Shown piece after piece: positions 57,193 through 64,000 of a stretch of 64,000 bases of DNA (position 1 is its first letter; each line of letters opens with the position of its first letter). The translations under genes were made by a program, and so were the position numbers. The notes beneath the pieces are model-generated. The model had not been told where the DNA came from. It did no database searches and worked only from the letters and a program-made list of their open reading frames with translations. The DNA is from Endozoicomonas sp965198415 (GTDB taxonomy: Bacteria > Pseudomonadota > Gammaproteobacteria > Pseudomonadales > Endozoicomonadaceae): positions 434,001-498,000 of the forward strand of contig CBDAPN010000029.1 in assembly GCA_965198415.1 (NCBI GenBank), written 5' to 3'.

Positions 57193-58074
57193 TCAGAAAG
57201 CCATAGGGACACCCTCTGTCAGTGCGGAAACATTTATATGAGGCTTTCTTGGTTGCATTGTATAAGCGATGAGGCCAGCAATCAGATTTACAGCAAAATT
57301 GAATGGTGAGCGGTGTCGAGTGTGTTCTATCTGCGAAATATTTTTCAACTGATCATTAACACTCTCGATCACGGCTCGCTTTCTCAACATGGCTTTATCA
57401 AAGGCCTTCAGCTCTCTCGGCTTCATGTTTTTTCGAACTTTCGTCACTAAATTCAGGCCTTTTTCTTTCAACCAGCCAGCTAACTTCTCTGAGATATACC
57501 CTTTATCTCCATAAAGCCAACCCGTTAAATCCTCTACAAGGTCAGGTACAGGCTTGCGATCATCGGTATTGGCGGTTGAGAGACAGAAGGACAGGATTTC
57601 CCCACAATGGTTGATAATCAAGTGAAGTTTGAATCCATACTTCCAGCCAGTAGATGTCTTTCCACGTTTAGCTTCTTCTCTGAACACCTTATGGTTATTG
57701 ATTCGATGATTATCACAAACGACGATAGGCGTAGAATCAATGAACGACAAACCTGTAGGCTTTCCCATGCACTTTGTTTTGAGATAAACAGTCAATGGAA
57801 TCAATGTCGTCTTCATCAGCTCAACAAAACGGTTATAAGAAACCAGGTTGGGAAAACTGTCTGATTTATGCCGGACAATGTGGCTCAGGTAATAGTGCTT
57901 GAAATCCCGGAAGGCGCTCTGATGGAAGCAGATAATGATGGTCATTATCTCACTGAGCGTCAGTTTTGATATAACCGGTGATTTTTTGTCATTGCAGATA
58001 AGCTGCTTATGCCATTGTGGTTCAAAAATTAGACAGAAATCATCGACATCACAGAATACACTGGTCATAGACAT
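57193..58074 (-). CDS. IS982-family DDE transposase
   Basis: A 293-residue transposase with no interruption. The family landmarks are in order: LTLSEIMTIIICFHQSAFRD, FPNLVSYNRFVELM, LSFIDSTPIVVCDNHRI with the first catalytic Asp, GWKYGFKLHLIIN, LYGDKGYIS with the second Asp, and KRAVIESVNDQLKNI with the catalytic Glu. GGAGG lies 4 bases before the first ATG and 10 before the second (codon 3); either may be used. It is probably active or recently active. Confidence 0.93.
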   Translation of the reverse strand: MSMTSVFCDVDDFCLIFEPQWHKQLICNDKKSPVISKLTLSEIMTIIICFHQSAFRDFKHYYLSHIVRHKSDSFPNLVSYNRFVELMKTTLIPLTVYLKTKCMGKPTGLSFIDSTPIVVCDNHRINNHKVFREEAKRGKTSTGWKYGFKLHLIINHCGEILSFCLSTANTDDRKPVPDLVEDLTGWLYGDKGYISEKLAGWLKEKGLNLVTKVRKNMKPRELKAFDKAMLRKRAVIESVNDQLKNISQIEHTRHRSPFNFAVNLIAGLIAYTMQPRKPHINVSALTEGVPMAF

Positions 58075-58138
58075 GGAGCCTCCGGTTAGCTGTCTGTGGT
58101 TTGGTACCCGAAAGATAGCTAAGTTGTCTGGAGGCTCC
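58075..58138 (-). promoter_or_regulatory. Inverted repeat able to hide the transposase ribosome site
   Basis: On the minus strand GGAGCCTCC (58130-58138), then TTAGCT, pair with AGCTAA and GGAGGCTCC (58075-58083). The last of these contains the transposase Shine-Dalgarno sequence. A transcript entering from the LRR-NEL gene, which reads the same way, would fold and block transposase translation. A transcript started inside the element would lack the left arm. This is a known protective design in IS10 and IS50. Confidence 0.65.
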
Positions 58139-58147
58139 TTGTCTTTT

Positions 58148-60765
58148 TTACGTCGAACTCACGTGTTTTAAGGAAGAGGGGGAATCCTCTTCTGTGAGTC
58201 GGAAAACGTTTGACCAGTCCATAGGGGAATTAGTCAACGGATTCTTACCGTATTCCACGACAGCCCTAACAAGAGCATCGTAATCCAGATGATCATCGCC
58301 CAATGCGACCATTTTAGGGGTTTTTTCTGCACTGATAGCACAGTCCTCGATACGGTCTACCGTTTTTTGAGGGAGTTGGTCAAAAGTTGGGACTTCCTGT
58401 CGGCGCAGATATTTTTGCCAGGGATCCCACTGTGCGAGGTAGGCCTGCAAGTTATCGTCGGAACAATGGGTGTTCACTTGATTAACAGCGTTGGCTATAT
58501 CCTGATCCGACACTTTGGCACACCTTCTAAAGATCATATGCTGAGTTGAGCCGGGCAGGGCGAGTTGCTGGCGTACACCAATCTGAAAAGCCAGCTCTAC
58601 TTCAATTTCATCCACCCAGCTCAAGGTCTTCATATGGTCACGGGCAATCCGTTTCACCTCATCCAGACGCATCATTTGCAAGCCTAATTCCCTTAATTCG
58701 TCAGCATTACCCGCAAAGGCCTTTCTTTCGGCCGAATCGAGTAATTGCATGGTATCCAGATCATCCAGTGCCAGGATTATCCGGTCATCACAGGAAGTGA
58801 GTGCGTGATGTATGTGATCCATAGCTTCATCCCTGATCCTGTCGCTCCCTGTCAGTAACGCCGTGATTGCCATCACCCGCTGGGCCAGTACAGGACGGGT
58901 TGCCTGATTCTGGTAGTCCGCAGTACTGGTCAGTCGCCCCAGGTAACGAACAAGGTCAGTAGCCTGATCATGCATAAGGCTAAGTTCTGGTATTTCCGAG
59001 TCGGCTGAAGCCAGTTGACGCCAGAAGGTAAGACCTTCTACCACGTTTGAAAACTGCTGTTCAGGCTGTCCTGCACTTCGGGAAAAAAGAAACTGCATGT
59101 CAGGAGATTCTGCTTCTCGTAGACGGTCGATCAAGGTATCAGACAGCCCGGTATTTTGAAGATAAACGTTGCGGGTATTACCTTCAGTGGTCTCTCCCAG
59201 CGTTGTAATCCAGTTGGGCAGGGCCGTCAGGCCGGTGCAATCCGAAAGATTAAGGTGGCGCCCCACGGAGAGGTTCTCGGGCAGGGCCGTCAGGCCGGTG
59301 CAACCCGAAAGATGAAGGGCGCCCTCCACGGAGAGGTGCTCGGGCAGGGCCGTCAGGCCGGTGCAACCCAAAAGACGAAGGTCGCCCTCCACGGAGAGGT
59401 GCTCGGGCAGGGCCGTCAGGCCGGTGCAATCATTAAGATCAAGGTCGCCCCTCACGGAGAGGTTCTCGGGCAGGGCCGTCAGGCCGGTGCAACCCGAAAG
59501 ATCAAGGTAGCGCCCCACGGAGAGGTGCTCGGGCAGGGCCGTCAGGCCGGTGCAACCCGAAAGACGAAGGTCGCCCTCCACGGAGAGGTGCTCGGGCAGG
59601 GCCGTCAGGCCGGTGCAATCCTCAAGATCAAGGTTGCATCCCACGGAGAGGTTCTTGGGCAGGGCCGTCAGGCCGGTGCAACCCTCAAGATCAAGGTAGT
59701 GCCCCACGGAGAGGTGCTCGGGCAGGGCCGTCAGGCCGGTGCAACCCGAAAGACGAAGGTCGCCCTCCACGGAGAGGTTCTTGGGCAGGGCCGTCAGGCC
59801 GGTGCAACCCGAAAGACGAAGGTTGCCCCTCACGGAGAGGTTCTCGGGCAGGGCCGTCAGGCCGGTGCAACCCCCAAGATCAAGGTTGCCCGTCACGGAG
59901 AGGTGCTCGGGCAGGGCCGTCAGGCCGGTGCAATCATTAAGATCAAGGTTGCCCGTCACGGAGAGGTGCTCGGGCAGGGCCGTCAGGCTGGTGCAACCCC
60001 TAAGATCAAGGTAGCCCCCCACGGAGAGGTGCTCGGGCAGGGCCGTCAGGCCGGTGCAACCCGAAAGACGAAGGTCGCCCTCCACGGAGAGGTGCTCGGG
60101 CAGGGCCGTCAGGCCGGTGCAATACGAAAGACGAAGGTTGCCCCTCACGGAGAGGTTCTCGGGCAGGGCCGTCAGGCCGGTGCAACCCCTAAGATCAAGG
60201 TAGCGCCCCACGGAGAGGTTCTCGGGCAGGGCCGTCAGGCCGGTGCAATCCGAAAGACGAAGGTCGCCCCCCACGAGAGGTTCTCGGGCAGGGCCGTCAG
60301 GCCGGTGCAATCCGAAAGACGAAGGTCGCCCCCCACGGAGAGGTGCTCGGGCAGGGCCGTCAGGCCGGTGCAATCCGAAAGACGAAGGTCGCCCCTCACG
60401 GAGAGGTTCTCGGGCAGGGCCGTCAGGCCGGTGCAACCCTCAAGATCAAGGTCGCCCGTCACGGAGAGGTTCTCGGGCAGGGCCGTCAGGCCGGTGGAAC
60501 AGCTAATATTAAGCTCGCCTTCAACTCGATAATGAACATTGTTAGAAAATTCCTGTTCTAAAATCAGGTTTATCAGTTCATCATCTGTAATAATTTTTGT
60601 CTCAATGACAGAACGATTTTCTAGTGCTTTGGTTTCTGATAAGTTATCGTGCATACTGCACGGCTGGGTGTATCTAGTACCCTCATCAGAATTATCTATA
60701 AAGTTAGATGATGGTCTTTCTATGTAAGAGGGAGAATTTTCTGAAAAGTTTGGTCTTATGTCCAT
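58148..60765 (-). pseudogene. LRR-NEL (IpaH/SspH-type) E3 ubiquitin ligase effector, frameshifted
   Basis: About 872 residues when one missing G is restored near 60275. A polar 87-residue N-terminus (start ATG at 60765) is followed by twenty 21-residue leucine-rich repeats (CTGLTALPENLSVxGxLxLxx) and a capping repeat (CTGLTALPNWITTLG). A helical domain of about 320 residues follows. It matches the NEL ligase: the catalytic Cys in LTSCDDRIILALDDL (codon 58790-58792) with the C-x-D motif, then REL GLQMMRLDEVKRIARDHMK, TLSWVDEIEVELAFQIGV and the W-D-P-W motif. Such proteins are T3SS effectors that ubiquitinate host proteins. The deletion splits the frame in repeat 4. The last five codons and stop come from the IS982 repeat. 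Confidence 0.85.
59216..60510. repeat. Tandem 63-bp leucine-rich-repeat array
   Basis: About 20 head-to-tail copies of a 63-base unit containing GGGCAGGGCCGTCAGGCC, most differing at only a few positions that set the variable LRR residues (e.g. RGDLRL, GRYLDL, TGNLDL, EGDLRL). The period is a multiple of three, so repeat gain or loss keeps the frame. One unit (near 60270-60280) has CCACGAGAGG instead of CCACGGAGAGG. Confidence 0.95.
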
Positions 60766-60931
60766 TATTCCTTATTCCTTACAAATTAAAGTCTTGAACA
60801 TAAGATATGACAACATTTTAATAGAATGATTCCTTCCTCCCCGGATTTTTTTTAAGATCAAATAATGATTACAAGTCAGTTTTTGTCGATAGATTGTTTT
60901 TTTTTATTCTATAACTTTATAAAAGACCATT

Positions 60932-62002
60932 TTACGCTGATGATGAGATAGCCACCACGACGCCAGCGTTCACAGGCTTCGACAGTGCGCCCCGCATCTG
61001 TCTGGCCAGATCATCTCGGGCATGGTTGATGTACTTGCGGGTTGACTCAAGAGAATCGTGGCCCATTAAATCCGCAATGGCCTCGATGCCGACTTTATCT
61101 TGTGCCAGGTACGTCCCGAAGCAATGACGAATGTCGTGGGGCAGGAAGTCTTTAACCGACAGCGACTCGCATACTCTGGCCAACTCTTCCCTGACCGTCG
61201 TGTCGCTCACGTCAAATATCTTATCCGTGACCTGAAAGCCCGACGACTTGCGAGCCTCCATCAACCGACGGTTTAACATGGCGGTCAGCTCGGGTACCTC
61301 TGGCACAACGTATTCCCGACGCTGGCGCAGTTTGTTACGCCCACCTTTCACCGTGTACAACCTGATCCCGTTGTCGCAACGATCAGACCAGCTCCGGTTC
61401 AGGGCGCAGCCAATTCGTGAGCCGGTGTACCACAGAAACACCAGCACATCCCGCACGGGATTATCAGTCGTGCTGATAATTTGATCCCGCACGGATTTAT
61501 CCACGATGGTCATCCGGTGTTCATGTTTACTGACCCGTTCATAGTTAATGAACGGCAACCGATCCTGAACAACCATCTTGTTTCTTACGGCGTGGTTACG
61601 AATGGCCTGAAAGGCATTAAGGTTTCGCTCGATCGTCGACTTGGCCAGTCCACGACGGGTAAAGTTCTCGACAACAAACGCATTTATATCCTCCTGATCT
61701 ATATCGGCTATCGCGTAACCATCGAACCACTGGTTCAAACGGTCAACGATACCCTGGTTCTTTCTTGAATACCGTACCTGTTTTTCATAGTGCCGGACGC
61801 ACTCACTGAACAAGGGATTTAAGTAATCGTTCGCGCCGGTTGCCAGTCGCAGGGCATCCAGCTCACGATGCACCGCCATCAGACAGGCTTCGTGGTAGTC
61901 CCGTGTTCGGGTGCTCTCCCGAATGGATTTCCCCAGTAACTTACCTTGCAGGTAATAGACGCCGTTCGTGTGTTTAACCAGTTTCAGGTACTTCGGTTTC
62001 AT
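60932..62002 (-). CDS. Tyrosine recombinase / phage-type integrase
   Basis: A 356-residue site-specific recombinase. A core-binding SAM-like domain (about 60-150, with FTRRGLAKSTIERNLNAFQAI) is followed by the catalytic domain. This has Arg196 (TGSRIG), His289-x-x-Arg292 (LPHDIRHCFG), His315 (LMGHDSLESTRKY) and the nucleophile Tyr324. All catalytic residues are present. It is typical of integrases of phages and genomic islands. No attachment site could be identified; no tRNA lies next to it. The LuxR-like fragment follows upstream on the same strand. Confidence 0.92.
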   Translation of the reverse strand: MKPKYLKLVKHTNGVYYLQGKLLGKSIRESTRTRDYHEACLMAVHRELDALRLATGANDYLNPLFSECVRHYEKQVRYSRKNQGIVDRLNQWFDGYAIADIDQEDINAFVVENFTRRGLAKSTIERNLNAFQAIRNHAVRNKMVVQDRLPFINYERVSKHEHRMTIVDKSVRDQIISTTDNPVRDVLVFLWYTGSRIGCALNRSWSDRCDNGIRLYTVKGGRNKLRQRREYVVPEVPELTAMLNRRLMEARKSSGFQVTDKIFDVSDTTVREELARVCESLSVKDFLPHDIRHCFGTYLAQDKVGIEAIADLMGHDSLESTRKYINHARDDLARQMRGALSKPVNAGVVVAISSSA

Positions 62003-62027
62003 GGTTTACCTCCCTGTCAACTATGAC

Positions 62028-62400
62028 TCACATCCCGTAAATAGGTTCCTTTTTGTAATCAATGTCCAGATGATTATAAATACTGAGCATCTTGGCCCGT
62101 AACTCTTCACGGCTATTCAGATTAAAGGCGGTAAAGATACGAGCGATGCGGCTTCTGATAACGTCACGGCTGACATTGGCTCGATCCATCATCTGTTCCG
62201 TGCTGTATCCCAGCAACACCATCAGTGCAGTACTCCTGGCCTTCGGTGACAAGCCATAAAACTGATCAATTTCTTCCGGTGTTGGCGGTGGTAGATTCTC
62301 AGCGTTCCTGATCACTGCATTGGTTACAGGTATGTCTTGATGGGGTGCGACTGAAATCGACTCGACGATCTTTTTATCATCAACAAACGATGATGGTTTT
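62028..62400 (-). pseudogene. 5'-truncated LuxR-type HTH regulator
   Basis: The C-terminal half carries a LuxR/GerE-type helix-turn-helix: YGLSPKARSTALMVLLGYST followed by MDRANVSRDVIRSRIARIFT. The frame continues to 62462 but has no ATG, only a TTG. The part beyond 62400 lies within the terminal repeat and leader of the IS4-family element. The true N-terminus was therefore cut off by that insertion, and any protein made would be an unregulated DNA-binding fragment. Confidence 0.7.
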
Positions 62401-63572
62401 CTCTGTACACGACAAAAGTGAGCTGACAGGATTCCTGCTATGAAACTTAGTGTCAAAGCCAAGGTTTCAAACAGCTATGAACCCCATCAACTCACTCACC
62501 AAACAGTTTAAGCCCTATCTCCACTGGCACAAGTCACATCTGGATGTACTGTCTATTCTCATAGTGGCCATCATCAAACGACGCACTGTTAACTGGGCAG
62601 AGCTGGCCACTACGTTTCCCGGCGTGGCCGCCACCCCTTCCTGCTATCGCAGAATCCAGCGCTTTTTCAAGGATGTGGCATTTGAAGAAGAAACCATCGC
62701 TCAACTCATCGCTCATTTGTTTGCCCCGGAAGGGGCCTGGATGCTCAGCATGGATCGTACCAACTGGATGTTTGGCAAGTTCAAAATCAACATCCTATAC
62801 CTTGCCATCAATTACAAAGGCATGGCTATCCCTATACTCTGGATACTACTGCCCAAAAAAGGGTGCTCAAACACTGTAGGAGAGAATCGATCTGTTGGAG
62901 CGCTTTCAAAAAATCTTTCCGGAGCAGCCTGTGCGGAGGCTGTTGGCGGATAGAGAGTTCAGGGGGATACGATGATTAAAGTACCTGCGCTCGCATCATT
63001 GGCCTTTCTGTATCCGCATTCCGGTGAACACATTGGTCCCCAACAAGCACCAAAACAGAGAACTTCCCGTTCGAAGACTCTTTTCGTTAGGTATTGGTGA
63101 AACCATGGCGATGAAAAAGCCCCGGAAAGTTTGGGGGCAGATAGTTTACCTTGCAGCATCTAGAAAGGGGAAAGAGTTGATGGTTGTGAGCTGCGATGCA
63201 AACCCTTCAGCAGCTATTGCTGATTATTTGCAAAGATGGCAGATCGAAACCATGTTTCAGGCTCTGAAAGGACGCGGCTTCAACATGGAGGAAACACACC
63301 TGAAAGACCGGGATAAACTGTCGAAGCTACTGGCTGTATTGGCTTTGGCTTTTTGCTGGAGCTACAAGACTGGTGAATATGTCAACGAAGAGCATCCCAT
63401 CACGATCAAAACCCACGGTAGAAAAGCACAAAGCCTTTTCCGGGCAGGCCTGGATCACCTCCAGCGAATTTTCGATCATATTGAAACATGGCTTGATGAA
63501 TTCATTAAGATGCTATCACTCTTCTTCGAGTCCCGGTGGTGTAGGGCTTCATGAAAAATGTCGTGTACAGAG
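62401..63572 (+). mobile_element. Decayed IS4-family insertion sequence
   Basis: About 1.17 kb bounded by matching inverted repeats CTCTGTACACGACA (62401-62414) and TGTCGTGTACAGAG (63559-63572). The internal transposase gene is frameshifted. No target duplication is evident. It interrupts the LuxR-type gene at 62400. Confidence 0.75.
62477..63554 (+). pseudogene. IS4-family transposase, multiply frameshifted
   Basis: From the ATG at 62477 one frame reads MNPINSLTKQFKPYLHWHKS and then WMLSMDRTNWMFGK, holding the first catalytic Asp. A frameshift near 62880 moves to DLLERFQKIFPEQPVRRLLADREF, with the second Asp. Another near 62960 moves to the frame containing GIGETMAMKKPRKVWG and the YREK signature YLQRWQIETMFQALKGRGFN (Y-R-E-K spacing), with the catalytic Glu. 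At least two frameshifts make it inactive. Confidence 0.85.
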
Positions 63573-64000
63573 CAAACTCATATTCCACATTCATGAAGGT
63601 ATGATCTTGGAGTTAGTTCCAGACTTAGACAGAATGGAGAAGAGTTGATCGCTGTCTAATTCAGAACAACGCGAAGACTTCTGAGACAGCCATTGCCGAG
63701 GTTATCTTGCAAAGATGGCAGAACTACGAAACCATGTTTCAGGCTCTGAAGGGTGGCGGCGATCAATAATGGTGAAGCAAACGCACCTGAGAGATCAGCA
63801 GGATAAGCTCTCAAAGCTTTTGATTCCTCAAGCAGGTGAAACTCACGCAAAAATTCCTGGCGTATCCTGCATGGAGTTACTATGCTCTGGGTGCGCCAAT
63901 GATGTCCTATTTGAAGAAAACTGTCAGCAATCAAAATTCGAGTTTCGGGCAAAGAAGATAGCACACGACCACATTACTATCCGGGCATTGGCTTGTGATC
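63573..64000 (+). pseudogene. Second, more degraded IS4 transposase fragment
   Basis: From about 63665 the sequence repeats the YREK region of the neighbouring element: ACAGCCATTGCCGAGG, then TTGCAAAGATGGCAGA, then ACCATGTTTCAGGCTCTGAA. Insertions and stops put it out of frame. It resembles the copy at about 63206-63330 but has diverged, so it is an older fragment and not a duplication of the same event. Beyond about 63830 nothing is recognisable to the window edge. Confidence 0.6.

Larger units (their letters stand above)
57178..58164 (-). mobile_element. IS982-family insertion sequence, apparently complete
   Basis: A 987-base element bounded by perfect 15-base inverted repeats: ACGTGAGTTCGACGT at 57178-57192 and its complement at 58150-58164. 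It encodes one transposase reading leftward. No convincing target duplication is visible in the flanks (AATTAA left, GTTTTAAGG right). The right repeat lies inside the end of the LRR-NEL gene. A sub-terminal inverted repeat at 58075-58138 covers the transposase ribosome site. Confidence 0.88.

Noticed and set aside
59216..60510. CRISPR-like array
   Set aside because: Units are contiguous, coding and differ gradually; there are no unique spacers and no cas genes.
59156..60532. 458-codon plus-strand open frame through the LRR array
   Set aside because: It is an antisense shadow. The 63-base period is a multiple of three, so every frame without a stop in one unit stays open; its product (GQGRQAGATRKTKV repeated) is not protein-like.

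Overview
The window looks like a chromosome segment of a marine, host-associated gammaproteobacterium, most likely Endozoicomonas or a close relative (order Oceanospirillales). This is an inference. It rests on Pseudomonas-like core gene order, many long AT-rich orphan genes, several insertion-sequence remnants, a type III secretion (T3SS) chaperone pair, and a protein made of CTGLTALPENLSV-type leucine-rich repeats.

Layout. 1-5.5 kb: an orphan gene cut by the window edge, a decayed TnpB gene, a D-2-hydroxyacid dehydrogenase, a RIO-type kinase, an orphan AT-rich gene and about 1 kb without a recognisable gene. 5.5-25 kb: a core block (DUF2069, ArsC-like, DUF4136 lipoprotein, methyltransferase, YihY, TlpA-like, acyP, lytic transglycosylase, proS, HIT protein, slyX, membrane cold-shock protein, HU-like protein, OprD-like porin, aspS, yebC, bcp, dapA, bamC). 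From memory, much of this order matches Pseudomonas. It is interrupted between the porin and aspS by a SycD-like chaperone and a large partner protein. 25-34 kb: purC, a cluster of DnaA-box-like sites, pdxB, a DUF3080 lipoprotein, another TnpB fragment, an EamA transporter, rsmC, udk and sstT. 34-40.5 kb: a 1,362-residue orphan protein and an orphan gene broken by a frameshift. 41-45 kb: pyrD, rmf and rlmKL. 45-51.6 kb: a giant RTX/VCBS/LamG type I secreted protein split by one missing base. 51.8-56.6 kb: the large NAD-dependent glutamate dehydrogenase. 56.8-64 kb: a mobile-element graveyard holding an IS1 remnant, an intact IS982-family element, a leucine-rich-repeat protein ending in an IpaH/SspH-type NEL E3 ubiquitin ligase domain, a tyrosine recombinase, a 5'-truncated LuxR-type regulator, and two decayed IS4-family transposase copies.

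How the parts relate. The core genes cover translation, envelope assembly, redox repair, and pyrimidine, purine and lysine/peptidoglycan precursor supply. The accessory genes point to host interaction: a ubiquitin ligase effector, an orphan T3SS chaperone with its presumed substrate, and a type I secreted adhesin-like protein. No secretion apparatus is encoded here, so those machines must lie elsewhere. Three of the large accessory genes (the LRR-NEL gene, the RTX protein and the 38.7-40.5 kb orphan) each carry a single one-base frameshift. These could be recent decay, phase variation or sequencing error.
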